Part shown: positions 36,600-49,029 of the stretch, in pieces
Layout: each line of letters begins with the position of its first letter
Numbering within the stretch: position 1 is the stretch's first letter
NCBI GenBank assembly: GCA_949752795.1
Contig: OX457071.1
Coordinates: forward strand, 23,978,800-24,042,799
DNA: 64,000 bases
Reading direction: 5' to 3'
Origin: Hyperoodon ampullatus
Taxonomy: Eukaryota; Chordata; Mammalia; Artiodactyla; Ziphiidae
Notes under the pieces: generated by a model
Databases searched by the model: none
What the model was told of the DNA's origin: nothing
What the model saw: the letters and a program-made list of their open reading frames with translations, nothing else
Made by a program: the position numbers and the translations under genes

Positions 36600-36676
36600 T
36601 GAACTTGTAAAATAATGTTGCCCACCATCTTGTTCTACAAAAATCAAGTCATTAGCCAATGCAGTCACTAACCTAC
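36600..36676 (+). mobile_element. LTR copy A, upstream part (tentative)
   Basis: The text gccaatgcagtcactaacc weakly parallels gcaatggctgaccttcaac in LTR copy B near 39755. If so, the LTR extends upstream of the SINE that interrupts it. The left end is not defined. Confidence 0.35.
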
Positions 36677-36883
36677 AAAACATCCTAAAAGGGGCTTCCC
36701 TGGTGGCGCAGTGGTTGAGAGTCCGCCTGCCGATGCAGGGGACACTGGTTCGTGCCCCGGTCCGGGAAGATCCCACATGCCGTGGAGCAGCTGGGCCCGT
36801 GAGCCATGGCCACTGAGCCTGCGCATCCGGAGCCTGTGCTCCGCAACGGGAGAGGCCACAACAGTGGGAGGCCTGCGTACCGC

Positions 36884-36917
<34 letters not shown>

Positions 36918-36928
36918 ATCCTAAAAGG
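36677..36928 (+). mobile_element. Young CHR-type SINE with 16-bp target-site duplication
   Basis: The body starts near 36692 (gggcttccctggtggcgcag) and ends in a pure A tail of over 30 bases. Direct repeats aaaacatcctaaaagg occupy 36677-36692 and 36913-36928 (the terminal gg overlaps the SINE start ambiguously). The internal A and B boxes are intact in outline. It appears to have inserted in an old LTR. The overlapping frames on both strands are SINE artefacts. Confidence 0.96.
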
Positions 36929-37270
36929 AATTCAGGGCAAAGATCAGGATGAGGCACTCTGTGCTCAGGGAAAACAGGTGCTTAGATATTTCAGAAGAAA
37001 TTTTTTATGAACCTGGATTCTTGCATCTTCCCATACTTAGAAAAGCACTAAAACCATTAACTAAGTGACTGGCAGCAACCTTCTACTGAGAAGTGTGCTT
37101 TGGTGCATTTACCCCTTTGCCAAAATCACGTCTATACTGACCCCCATCTACCTCTTCAGAACAGTTCCTCAGAGCTGAGAGGCTGTATTCTGGGCTATAG
37201 TCCTCAGTAACTCCCCAGATAAGACAAACTCAGAGCTCTCATGCTGTGGGTTTTTATTTCAGTAGACAAA
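36929..37270 (+). mobile_element. Endogenous-retrovirus-type LTR, copy A
   Basis: This segment is clearly related to 39786-40198. Shared landmarks in the same order are agatcagg.atgaggcactctgt, agaaaagcactaaaa, cagcaaccttct, gagctga/ctgggctatagtcctca and a terminal tttcagt..aca. The position matching the polyadenylation signal of copy B is degraded here (agataagac). No retroviral coding sequence is attached. I read it as an old solo LTR. Confidence 0.7.
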
Positions 37271-38539
37271 AATCACATCTCCGGCTTCTAAATCAAAGTC
37301 CTTTCAATAAATTTAATTGCCCATTTGTTGATTTTTTCCACTTAAGTGAGTAAAAATGTATTTTTCAAAAAAGGTAAAAGGAATCTGTAGTTAATGAAAG
37401 CATTTGCAAGAAAAAGGAAAATGATCCTAAGTTGTTTTACTTCTACAGCAGCTTCCATAGTTACTGAGAACTCAAGAATCATCTAAAGAAATAATCTTAA
37501 ATTAAATTATATACACTAAAATATTGAAAAAGAGAAACACTTGAAATTTGTTGAAGTGACAGATGGAACATAATTTCCAGCAATGGGTTGTCAGTTCCCT
37601 ATAAGTGCAAAGTCTCTGTTTTATAAGTGCTAAATTGCTACAGAGGCCCTTGTAATATGAAAATCAACTAAAGAGAGAGTTTGAGACAATGAGCTGTAAT
37701 TTTAGTAGTGAACTTAAAGTGAATTGGTTGTATTTTAAACATTTTATAAACAATGAAAAGGGAGAATTATGTACATAGTGCAATTTGCTATGCCAACTTT
37801 AAACAATGTGACTAAATTATATGTAAAATGAGTATATTTTGAAAGAAAATAATTCCACTCAAACACTTTTCAGCACGTAACTGCAAAGGGAGTACCGGAC
37901 TCATATACTGGGAAAAATATCTCTCTACTTTTTAAAAAAGTAGATCCTTTACAACCTGCTGCGTTAAACATTGGGTCTTATTTTACTATTTTGGGCAGTG
38001 AGGGGAAAATTTTTAAAAAGCAAAACTAATATTCAACATTTTCTTCTTTATTGAATTTTCTACATACTAATTTTAATTAAAATATGTTTGTAATTATAAT
38101 CATTTTGAGATATAGTTTAGAAATTACCTCTAAGTTTAGGTCATATATTTCCTATAAGAATATTTGTTTTATATTATTCTCAGTCTTATGGATGAATAGA
38201 AATTTATTTAAGTCAGAATTCCAAATCTTGGATAATGGAGAATATCAAAATATCATGATCAAATTTATTTTTTTAAAGTCAAGTTTTCATGATTCTTTGA
38301 AACAATATTATGACATTTTCAAGTGAATTAATTATGGCTGCATTAAAATGACCATGTTTTGTTTTGTTTTTTAATTGCCATAAGAATTTTACTATTCTCA
38401 AGTTTAGCTGGTTTTCTTTCAGATAAAACTTTAAAATAATAACCATTGTTATATTCAAATGAATTTGCTTTTGTGTGTACCTGCAGGGCATAACTACTTT
38501 GTTCTTCTATGTTACTTTTTCTTTTTTTTTTTTTTAGGG
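37271..38539. other. AT-rich intergenic DNA, nothing recognised
   Basis: No retroviral internal sequence, gene or nameable repeat is visible between the two LTR copies apart from the MIR at 38540. The frames at 38084-38326 (plus) and 38279-38491 (minus) show no known domain. Confidence 0.5.
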
Positions 38540-38780
38540 AATAATAATAATAGCTAACCTGTATCGAATTTCTACTGTGTCTCAGGCATTTTACTAAGCT
38601 TTTCACATAGTTGAAAGCACTTAAACAGCCTGACAACCATACTAAGTGGAAGTGATTTATTTCCCTGGTTTTCTCATGGAGATAGTTAATAACTTTCTCT
38701 AGATCACACAGATAGCATGGCAGAGTGAAGTCAGGAATTAATATCAGAAATTTCAAAGCCAAACTGTTAAACAGCCATAC
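38540..38780 (-). mobile_element. MIR SINE (antisense)
   Basis: The order aataataatagctaacctgta, ctactgtgtctcaggcatttt, actaagcttttcacat, ttctctagatcacacagatag, catggcagagtgaagtcagga is an antisense MIR with the tRNA-like head near 38740-38770. It is diverged and ancient, which dates the host DNA around it as older than the LTRs. Confidence 0.75.
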
Positions 38781-39289
38781 ACCAAAATACCTCAAAAGCA
38801 TGAAGGTAAATACTCCTATACTCAGTACCTTTTAGATTAGTTCTTTAATCAATATTTTATATGAATATGAATTTTTAAAATGTATTTTTCTGAGAATGTT
38901 CAAACATGTTCTAATACTCTACTTTGAAATCAGCAATTTTACCATGATATCATATTTTGAAACATTATTATTATTCCTGGAACATTTTAAATTTTATTTT
39001 ATTTTATTCAGTTATCTTACTTCCCAAACAATGCCAGACTATATTCTCCTTGTACAAATTTAAACACTGAAAATAAGACTAAAGTCCTCCTTAAATAAGT
39101 TCCCAAGCTCAAATGATCAGTTTTATGCATTGATTTCAACCTATTTCTCTCTACCTATTTCTCAACTTTCATAGGCTCCATAAAAATATATATTGGTGTT
39201 TTGTACAATTTACTCTAAATATGTGTCTGGAATTTAATTTGTCCTATTTGATGTTTTGCAACATTGTTATGAATCCTTTCTTTCTAACC
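38781..39289. other. AT-rich intergenic DNA, nothing recognised
   Basis: No gene or nameable repeat is visible. Confidence 0.45.
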
Positions 39290-39690
39290 CATATATTTTG
39301 GTATATCTTTTCATTGCTATGTTGTATTCCATTATGCAGTTTAGTTTTTCAGTCCACTCATTATTTTTTTTTTCCTGATCACAAACAGTGCTGCAGTGTT
39401 TTCTTGCAGCATGAATGCTTAGCTTGCTTCACTCATTTGAGTTACATACTAAGAAGTATCATTGCTGTATCATGGTGTTTTTACCTGTATGAGGCTAAAT
39501 TGTACTCATAATATTGCTGTGATAATTTTTGTTCACATTAGATGTTATAGTCATTTAAAAATGTTTTTAAACTTTTCAATGTAATGCTAATTGTGATTGT
39601 TTGAAGGATATAATTTTTTTCTTAGACTTTTTTTATGATGTTTGTGTTTTTTCTATTAAAAGGCATGGGCTTTTAAAAAATATATTTTGG
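39290..39690 (-). mobile_element. Old antisense LINE-1 fragment
   Basis: The text tttcattgctatgttgtattc, cattatgcagtttag, cagtgctgcagtgttttct, aagaagtatcattgctgta-tcatggt follows the layout of antisense L1 ORF2 3' sequence (test for a site of the form cattgctgtatagtattcc ... ggaattgctgggtca). It is strongly diverged. The plus-strand frame 39221-39511 lies on it and is not a gene. Confidence 0.6.
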
Positions 39691-40198
39691 AACTGCTAGC
39701 TAAAAATTGGCACTTGCCATCTGCCTCTATAAGGTTTAAAATCACAATCTGCTGCAATGGCTGACCTTCAACACACCCTGGATGGAGGTTAGGGTGGAGA
39801 TCAGGAATGAGGCACTCTGTACTCTGGGAAAAATTGTCAGAACAGGCCTTCAGATAGTTACATCTGTTCAGGAGAAGATTTTATGAGCCCAATTCTTGCA
39901 TCTCCTCATATCTAGAAAAGCACTAAAATCATTCACGGTGACGTCTGCTCCTCGTGACTAGCAGTAACCTTCATGAGACTATCAGCAACCTTCTGCAAAA
40001 AATGTGTGCTTGATTGCACGTACCCCGCCCCCTTCACCAAAATCTCGTATATACTGGCCTTCCCCTCTACCTCTTTGGAGCAGTTTCTCAGAGCTATCTG
40101 AAATGCTGCCTTCTGGGCTATAGTCCTCATTTTGCCCCAAATAAAACTTAGCTCACAACTCTCACGTTGTGCATTTTTTTCAGTCAACAGAACTAAGA
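39691..40198 (+). mobile_element. Endogenous-retrovirus-type LTR, copy B
   Basis: A longer relative of copy A. It contains a polyadenylation signal aataaa at 40140-40145, followed after about 20 bases by cacgttgtgcatttttttcag and an end near gtcaaca, the expected R/U5 layout of an LTR. The minus-strand frame 39933-40211 is an antisense artefact. No gag, pol or env sequence is adjacent, so this is probably a solo LTR. The exact left edge is uncertain. It seems to lie inside old antisense L1 sequence. Confidence 0.7.
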
Positions 40199-40700
40199 TG
40201 CATTTCCACAAACCATTCGTTCATATGTTTTGCACAACTTCCTTTGGGAATGTTTTTCTTTCACTTTTTGTTTTGTAAAAATATTTGATGTGTTCTGTAT
40301 ATAATTTTTTTATACATTTGTTGGACATATTTTCTTCTAGGTTTTTAGTTATATTTATTATCTTTGTATAATATCTTTTGAAGTATAGAAGTATTGATTA
40401 TTTGATTTGTTAGTTTCCTTTGGTCAGACTGATCAGTACCTTTTTTATGTTTTAAGAAGATCAGGTTTAATGTTTGTCTCTTTTATCAGTGCCTAGTACT
40501 TCTACTAGGCCCCAGAATAAATTAAGCATGAAAAAAGTATTTTCATGAATAAAATATTGTATTATTCTACATTCTTTATAGTAACCTTATTTATATTCTT
40601 TAAACTTTTATGTTTTTAACTTACTTTGATTTTATTTTGCAAACAATGTGAAATAAAAACATTTTCCCCAATTGGATAGCCAGTCTTCTCATACAATTTT
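40199..40700 (-). mobile_element. Possible continuation of the old antisense LINE-1
   Basis: T-rich text such as ttgttggacatattttcttct, atatcttttgaagtatagaag and gttagtttcctttggtc loosely resembles antisense L1 ORF2 upstream of the part at 39290-39690. If correct, LTR copy B inserted into this L1. Confidence 0.35.
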
Positions 40701-42064
40701 ATGAATAAAGATCATTTCCTTGTAGCCTGGTAATACCACTTATATCACATACAACTTCATTTGTCAAAGAAGAACAGTACTGTACAAGTTTCACAGGCAA
40801 GGGAGATGTCATCAAGTCAACTAGGATAGGGATCAAGGCCATTGCAATAGAGAAAGAAACTGAACCCAACTCTACTGAAATGAAAGAGATTTAAGCACTT
40901 CAGTGAGCTAGTGGAAAAGAAATGGAGGACATTAGGAGGACATTGGTCAGTGTGATTAGGCCAAATTTTTGCTAATTGCTGCTAACTGAAATTAGGCTCC
41001 TATCCTCCCTCAGAAGTTGGAAGATATGGCTCTTTCTTGATGACTACCTTTCAAAGGGAAAGCTCCCAGGTTCTTGAGAAAAGCATTCCTGGGTTATAAA
41101 ATTTTCAAAGGACTGGGAGAAGATTTACGCCTTAAAGAAGCAGAGAAAGGATTTACAATTTTAAGTTTCCTAATGTAAATGCTCTGAGGAAAGGGAGGTC
41201 AAGCGCCTAGGGTCAAGAAGAAACCTGTCTCTAAGTTTACTCAAGTTCAGGAGAATGTTACAGCTGTCATGGTCACATCATAGGTTTAACTTCTTCCTGT
41301 ACTCTATTCTGTCACATTAATGAAAGTGTCTATTTCTGAACCATTTCTCATTTAATTGCTTGATAGTGCATTACTATCCAGACATTAAAAACTCGTTTCT
41401 GTTGTCTTCTTTTTATCAAACTCTTCTCGGTTTTGTTTTGTTTTTGTTTTGTTATGCTTTGTTTTGTTCTGGGGCAATTTTCTTGTCAATATGAGTTTAA
41501 TTTCAGCTTGTCAAGTTCTATGAAAGATTGTGTTGAAATACGCATTGAGTATAAAAGACACTGATACTTACCTTTACAAGTTCCATTCTTCTCTTATTCC
41601 TGACCCAAAACCCCATAATTTTGTTCAGTGCAATAATATATTCAGCTTAAAAGAAAAAGCAAAACATTTGTCAGTGTCAGATAGATTATGACCAGTGATT
41701 ATTAGTAAATGAAATTCCACTGAAAATATCTGGAATTATTTCACTCTCCTGATATAGGTGCTACTACTTCCTCATTATTACTTCATTTTTATTTTTTCCT
41801 TTTTGGGAAGGCAGGAGGGAAATTGAAGTTGGAATAAACATCAGCAACCAGAGTGGAACCATCCAAAGATTCACACCACTACATCTATTCACATGTTGTT
41901 CCCAGCTGTTAACCTTCAAATTATTTATGATCCTATCAAAATTAAATCTCTCCATATGTACCCTAGATTCTAACCCTTTTCATCTACATAAGGACATCAA
42001 TCAACATTCTTTTCCTCTGCAACATCATGAGTTTAATTTTTACTGAAGACTGTATTTATATACA

Positions 42065-42066
<2 letters not shown>
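40701..42066. other. Intergenic DNA, nothing recognised
   Basis: No gene is visible. A TTTTG-like tract lies at 41431-41467. Confidence 0.45.

Positions 42067-42106
<40 letters not shown>
42067..42106. repeat. (TA)19 microsatellite
   Basis: An uninterrupted TA run followed by a short cacgcaca segment. Confidence 0.97.
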
Positions 42107-42109
<3 letters not shown>

Positions 42110-44210
42110 GCACATTTCAAAACATAAAATATGTTTCAAAACATAAAATAATCATGTAATCTCACTAGTACCAATTCTTTCTCTATTTCTGCCTAACTCA
42201 TCATCAGTCTACTTCATTACCACATTACAAAAACTGTACAACTTATCAAAATACCAATGAATCAATGTTACTAAAACCAATGGTCAATTCTCAATCTTCA
42301 CTTTTTCTTCATCTCTCATGAACATTAGACACAGGCCCTCGATTCGTTCTTTTCATTTCTTTTCCATGTCACTTTATTCTCTTAGCTTTCTTCCTATTTA
42401 GTGGGTACTCCTTTTAAAACACTTGTATTGTTTTCTCCTCTTATGTGTAAACTTATGTTGTTAGACGTTCTCAGGACTCAGTCCTTGATCCTCCCTTCTG
42501 TCTGCATTTATTCTCTTGGAGACGAATTTCTGTACCATGGCTTTAAATCATGTCTAATCATGACCTCTAAATTTCATCTCTAGTATAGACATTTCCAGAC
42601 TTGTATCCTTACTTGAGTTTTTCCTAAGGGATGTGCCAAAATGAACTCCTGACCTGCCCTACCACTATCCAGCAACCTGTCCATCTCAGTTGATGGCAAA
42701 ACTGTTCTTAAAGTTGTTTATGCAAAAATTTGGAGTTATTGATATTTCTAGCTTACATTTACAGCCTAACAACCTGTTTTTAACTGGATTCTGTTTATCA
42801 TCAACATATGCTTATGCTAAGATTAAGGCAAAAGAAGGACAGAAGGAACCTGGGAATTGATATCTTCATGGAGCAGTTTCACCAGTCTCTATAGGCTCTG
42901 TCCAAAAAGTTGAATGAGTAAAATAAACCTTGATTTTGCTATGTTACTGTGAATGTATATATATATATCTTATGCCATCAAATCCAGTCTTAACTGAAAC
43001 AGAGAATTGTCTTCTGTACAATATTCAGTGCATCATTCCATGAACTTCTTATATGTCTCGTGTCCTTCAGTAATATATTCTTGCTTTTCTCTATTATGTT
43101 CTACTACAAGTCTTGTAAAACTATCCCTGGAAACTTTATAGCTGTTGTTATGATTATAATTATGTATGTTTTTTTCTTCTATAATGTATTTGCTGTTTAT
43201 ATTTTTAAAGTAACTAACAGTATAATAGTAGTGTACTTGTGGTTGTTTTGCTTTGGCTTAACTCTTCTGCCAAATATTCAATATTAAATAGAACTCATGG
43301 TAGCAGTATTTATATCACTTGACTTTAAAGATATTAAGTCTGTTATAATACTTTCCATATTAAGACTTTATCAAATGAAAGTCTCTTGTTAGTTTTACAA
43401 TTTTATTTTCTTTAATTAATCTGGAATATTTTAAATTAAATATTTTTCTCTATGTTAAGGGAATTATAATTTATCTTCTTTAATCTGTTGATATGATAAA
43501 TACACATTCCTTGCATTCTCCCTGAGAATCTTTTGCTCCCAATTAGACCTTGAACATAACAAACTCAGAGAGAATGTGTGTATGCTCACGTGATCTAGGG
43601 TTGAAGTTCTTCTTTACCCAGCCATATTGTCATATAAGCCTAGTATATAAACATCCTTCTCTGTTCTTACTCATGTAAATTCTTCCCTTGCCTTAAGGGT
43701 GGAACCGTGCAAGGGAACTTAAAAAAATATGGTGGAGGGTGGCTTGGAGCCAGAACTTTATTTTATCCCAGTTCACTAAGCGGAAATACTATTATCCATG
43801 AAGAGATCTCCTAATTTAAAGCTGCTTAAAATTTAGAAAATTAACAACAGATTAGGAATCTGTCTGAATTCCTTCTTGTTATAAAATAGTCATACGATTA
43901 TAACCACATTTTGGGGTTGCTGATTCTAGACTAGTGCTAATGATGGACTAAATTGCAACTTTATAGACTGTTCTTATTTTCTAGACCATATTTATGGAGT
44001 TAGCCTGAACAATATTCCATTATATGCCTCATCCTTGCTACGTCATACTGGATCCATTCTTCCAACGTTTTTCATGCCAGTTCCCAAACATATCAGTCCA
44101 TCTTGTCTTATATAAGTCTGAATATAGAAGTAATTCTGTGTTTGTGTGTGTGTCACATGACTAAAAGAAGCATGCTTCTGTTTTCACTACAAGATCCTAG
44201 TAGAATTTTA
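42107..44210. other. AT-rich intergenic DNA, nothing recognised
   Basis: No gene or nameable repeat is visible. A short TA run lies at 42957-42968. The plus-strand frame 43060-43287 is hydrophobic because of T-rich sequence and shows no known domain. Confidence 0.5.
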
Positions 44211-44370
44211 ATGATTTACTTTACTTTTATTTTATTTTTTATCTTTTTCTGCCACACCACGTGGTATGCGGGATCTTAGTTCCCTGACCAGGGATAGAAC
44301 CCATGAACCCTGCAGTGGAAGCATGGAGTCTTAACCATTGGACCACCAGGGAAGTACCATGATTTACTTT
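44211..44370 (-). mobile_element. Older CHR-related SINE, short, with 12-bp target-site duplication
   Basis: On the minus strand the element starts at ggtacttccctggtggtcca and carries the B-box-like ggttctatccc region; it ends in an A/T-rich tail (plus 44226-44245). The direct repeats atgatttacttt lie at 44211-44222 and 44359-44370. It is shorter than the other copies and has the variant gcatggagtcttaaccattgg, indicating another, older subfamily. Confidence 0.88.
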
Positions 44371-44581
44371 TAATAAATTGAAAAAATTAAGATTCTACTC
44401 TCAAGCAGTTTAATAAATTAGTGTCTAACATTTATATTGGACATTATTTTAAAAGCTTTGCACTTTTCTCCTCTTTGGCTATAACGAAAATAAGTATTTG
44501 ACTTTCACTTTAATGAGAAATTCAAGCAATTCCTAGCATAACCTTGCTTAACTGGTCTCTCATTGGTACATAATACCTTTT
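44371..44581. other. Intergenic DNA, nothing recognised
   Basis: Short unique interval between a SINE and an L1 fragment. Confidence 0.5.
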
Positions 44582-44665
44582 TAAAAAATTTTATTGGAGT
44601 ATAGTTGATTTCTAATTTGTGTTAGTTTCAGGTGTACAGTAAAATGAATCATATGTATATCCATA
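44582..44665 (-). mobile_element. LINE-1 3' UTR fragment, antisense
   Basis: The phrase ttattggagtatagttgattt followed by gtgttagtttcaggtgtacag is the antisense of the L1 3' UTR end also seen at 25546-25800. Only about 85 bases remain. Confidence 0.75.
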
Positions 44666-47074
44666 ATGCCTTTCATAAGGCTAGTGGTTTTAAACATTTG
44701 AAAGGCATGGAAATCTCAAATGTGAATAGGTCACTTAGTAATTTGCAATTCTTTGTTCTCAGTCTTTTTCTTAAACTAACGCTTCCTTTATTGATGACTA
44801 CTTTAATACAACAGACCATTTGTCAGGAATTCAGACCACTCTGATGGGAAACAGAATGTTAGGATATCTAAATTCCAATTAAATGCACTGCTGCACTTTA
44901 TTCCTGCATTTGAGAAACTAAGAAAAAGAAACGCAGACTGAAACAGCAACTTGGAAGATGCCTTGATTGATAAGTCATGGTCATTCGTCTAATTTTTAAA
45001 CATTTAACTAGAATGAAAAGATATTGTAATAGTAATCAATTTGTGCTTGGGAAATGAAATGTACTTAGAAGTGAATGTTATTTAAATATAATTTTTTAGG
45101 GAGGGAATTATATATTTAGAATTTTTAAAGTTATATGAAGACAAGGCAGGAGCCCATTTTTGCTTTAAGCCATATGGTTAAAATCTTTTATAAAAAGTTC
45201 TCTTTCCATCAATGGAAAATGAAGTAGCTGAACACAATTTGTTCCTTCTTTCATTGTTGGAGACTTCAAGTGAATTACCTCAGGGACAGCAATGCTAGGA
45301 CCATTTATACAAGGCGAGAATCATTGGATGAGACTTAATCAGTGAGTGAGCTGTCTGAGAATTGATACCAATAGAGAGAAACTTTTAGATAAAGAATAGT
45401 TTATTTGATGGTAAATTATTAATTTGAAACCTAATCAGTATTAAAATGCGATTAGTTTTACATATCAATTTCTAATATTTAAAGTAAAAAGAAAAATAAA
45501 TGTAAAAAAATAGAATACTTCCAACATTTTTAGGAGATACTTTGGCAAATTCCTGTGGACTAGCTTTGGAAAATTGTTTTGGTTTATCTCTTAAAAACTT
45601 CTTCAATAAAATATTTTGATTACCTAATTTTGAAGGACTCTAATGCGTACAAATCTTAAAATCCATTCACATGCAATTTGAGAGTCTCCACAAAGAGTGT
45701 GTGGCTTATGTTACATGCTAAGAAATTAAAGCTGTCTCACTAAAAAGTTTCTTGACTGATAGTACTTTAGAATTAGAGTGTGTGCTCAGCCTGACAAACC
45801 AGCCCCTACGTTCCCTTCCCATCACTTCCTAAGCTGACCTGTCTTATAGTTGTGAAAATATCCATATCCAGAAATGATAAGTCTGAAAGTAGGTAGTGTT
45901 TCCGATATACATTTAGCAATGGAAGACATTTTAATGAGTTTTTCTCCAGTAATATATCCAAGTGGATGTCTGTGTGTGTGTGTGTGCGGGCATGTGTAGG
46001 TGTGTTTAACTTTTTGGCCTTATTCTTTCAACAATTTGTTGGTTGAGGAAAGAGGGGAGTAGGCTGGAGGTTTATTTACATTAGATTGTAGTAAACCCAG
46101 ATTTAATATATTACCAGTTCAATGCAGTTATAACAAGTTATCCCTATTCAGCTGAATTCCACACATTTATTTACCACTAAAATTGTTCTAGATGATTGGT
46201 TTTCAAATTGTGTTTCTTGGTGACTGGCAGAATTGACAAGTTGTGGATGTTCTGGTTCCCTCATTCCTGTATCAACCACAACACTCCTACTTTTATCTAT
46301 TTCATATATTGTGGAAGTTAAAAAAAACAAGTGTGGCTAAGCATTTACAATAAGACATTTGAGAATTATTTTTATTTTATTCTAAAATGGTTTCTATAAA
46401 AGTAAACCATTATGGAAAGACCTTATGGGAGGAGCATTGTGGACAGCCATATAGTAAAGAATTGTTGACTACAATTGTCCAGATATTTCTTGCCAAGTGT
46501 ATAATTTTGGCCAAATCATTTTAATGTTCTCAAAGTTCTGTTATGTTTTATGGACTGTGATTTTAGAGTTTTCATGTTTATAATGCATAACTTTCAAGGT
46601 TTATGAATGTTCTCCCATTTTGAATATACATTCAGATACTGTGATGGCTGAGTATATGCAAATCTTCGTTTCTCTGTGTAAAGAAAGAGAGTGTACCAAC
46701 AAATGTTTCAACTGAAAAGTAATAAGCTAAATTATTTTCAAAGATGGTCACACTATAAATTAATAAAATAATGTAGGAATGGGAAAAACAATTTGCATTT
46801 TCCAAAATAGAATTCCCAAGTGTGTTTTTCATAAATATTGTCAATTAAAGAAAAGAATTTGACTAACCAAATGTGATTAAAATGTAGATGTTTCCAAAAT
46901 TTTCAGCAGTCACTTTCACTGGAACTGTATGTCATAAAGATAAACTATGTCAACTAAGTAGCTCTTTATTTTAGCCACTGATTTTTCAGAGAATTTTTTT
47001 TAGTTTTACCTTTCTTAATTCATAAAAATTTATCATTCATCCATAAAAGAGAGAGTATGCCTCTCTTATTTGAC
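44666..47074. other. AT-rich intergenic DNA, nothing recognised
   Basis: No gene is visible. A short GT run lies at 45970-45986. The minus-strand frames at 46148-46330 and 46632-46844 show no known domain. Confidence 0.5.
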
Positions 47075-47142
47075 ATTCTATTAAATGTTCTATTCTATTA
47101 AATATTCTATTCTATTCTATATAATATCCTATTCTATATAAA
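47075..47142. repeat. Degenerate (TATTC)n tract
   Basis: The pentamer family attct/tattc and longer unit tctattaaat recur about eight times with small changes. Confidence 0.85.
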
Positions 47143-47757
47143 ATTAAATGTCTATATTGGCATAAAATATCTTCTTGGAAGTACTAATAATTTTTTAGTG
47201 TGAAAATTTTATTGTGACAAAACCCTGGGTTTGAAATCCCAACTCTGATTGAATTAACACCCATATGTAACATCCTTAGGTCACTAAACCCAGTGAGCCT
47301 GTTTTGGGGTGAGATAAAGGTGTTTTCTTGTTTTTATTTCACTTGATTTTTGTGAGGATTAAATAATGCCAATACAAATGATAATTTTTTTCCTTCCTTG
47401 AAATCCATCTTGATCAGTATAAATATTCCTAGTATGTCCTATTATTTCAACTAGGAACTCAGATACACACATACATGCATTTCTTTGAATTTTGATTACT
47501 TTCAAAGGGCCATTCCAGTTATAAGTGTCAAATAGAGAGGTAACTGGAAACTGGCAGTTGCAGCCAAATATGGTTCCCTTCGAAAAGTGGTAGTAGCTCT
47601 TTTTTCCCTACTTATGGTAATGGTTCTTTTGTGTCTGTTTCTGTGTTTGGGGGTAGGGGGGTGAGGGGAAAGCAGGGGAAGATTCATCTTATACTTAAAT
47701 GTTCTCAACACATATAATTTTATTTGGTCACCAAATTATTTTGCAGATATATTTTTT

Positions 47758-47761
<4 letters not shown>
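47143..47761. other. Intergenic DNA, nothing recognised
   Basis: No gene is visible. A G-rich run (tttgggggtaggggggtgagg) lies at 47646-47666. Confidence 0.5.

Positions 47762-47798
<37 letters not shown>
47762..47798. repeat. (AC)18 microsatellite
   Basis: An uninterrupted AC run, followed by tatatata. Likely length-polymorphic. Confidence 0.97.
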
Positions 47799-47805
<7 letters not shown>

Positions 47806-49029
47806 TTTACACTCATACCCAGTCTTTAACTTCAATGAATGTTCCTAGTACTAGAGTTGCATGCTGATTCTGGAGAGTGTTTCCATTGCATCCACGTGAT
47901 ATGAACACAGCCCTTACACTACCATGGTAGAAACCCTGGCATTGAACCTAGTCCTCCATTTCAGATCCTCCTTCAGATATCAGAGATATTTGAGATAATC
48001 TCAAACTCTTAGAGAAGATAGCTAGATTCTTCTCTTTTTGGAGTTTGCTTTTATAGGATGTACATCTATCAGCCCATCCCATGCAACCTAGAAATCTAAC
48101 TGCCAAATGATGAAGGAAGGGATGGGGTAAAATTTACAATGCAAAAGCGTCCCTGTTACATGTGTTTTTGAAGATAAATAAATTGTCAGCTACCTAATTT
48201 TTCTCTTTGCTTTATTTAGAAGTTTTAAACAACCAAATTATAGAATTTGTTTATATCCTGATTTTTTCCCAAAAGACATTAAGTTAGAAAATAATCAGTA
48301 AGATTTAAAAAATAGATTAGATATACACCGCATGAAAGTAAAATAAGAAAAGCCAGAGGTACTGTTAATAAGCAAACACAACAGTCGTAAAACATTCTGC
48401 ATTTGCTAACATGGACCACAAATTTGATTTAAAATTCCTGACTGCCAAAGGCAAGATCCATGTAAAGAGTTAGAATGTCTCTATGGGCTAACAACAAACA
48501 ATTCCTCAAGCGAAGCACAGATCTCCTGATACTAAGACTGAAATAAATGTCTCCTGTGCGCCCCATAGTGGAAGGATCTTAGAAGTGGTAGAGATATTAG
48601 TGTTCAGCCAGTCCAAGAGCCTATTCAGTTCCTGTATTCATCCTAGTCTAGCTTTTCTAAAAGATCATATGTCTGTTTGAGTGAGTTCATTGGCAAAAAG
48701 CTCAGCACTAATAAGGCATTTCATTATTTAGCAGACAATTTCTGTTTTTTAAAAATGTATTTCTTTTGTTCAGCCTCCTTCTATGCATAACTCTTTAGTC
48801 ATAATTTTAATTCTCTTGAGCAAAGTAGAACAAGAGTACTCAATATTCTGTTCTTAAATAATTTAAGAATAGCTGCCACTTCTCCCTTATTCTTGCATAC
48901 ATTCATTAAAAATATGCATTATGTTTCTAAAATTTACTGTACAGGAAGTTTGGTGGATATAACTGTGAACAGTGAAAAACATAGCTCTTACTTCTACCAG
49001 GTTTACAAAAGAATTTTTTTTTTTTTTAC
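47799..49029. other. Intergenic DNA, nothing recognised
   Basis: No gene or nameable repeat is visible. Confidence 0.5.

Noticed and set aside
36929..40198. A single provirus bounded by two LTRs
   Set aside because: The interval contains an ancient MIR and no retroviral coding sequence, so the LTRs are better read as independent.
39933..40211. 92-codon minus-strand frame as a gene
   Set aside because: It is antisense to LTR copy B, whose polyadenylation signal and family resemblance lie on the plus strand.
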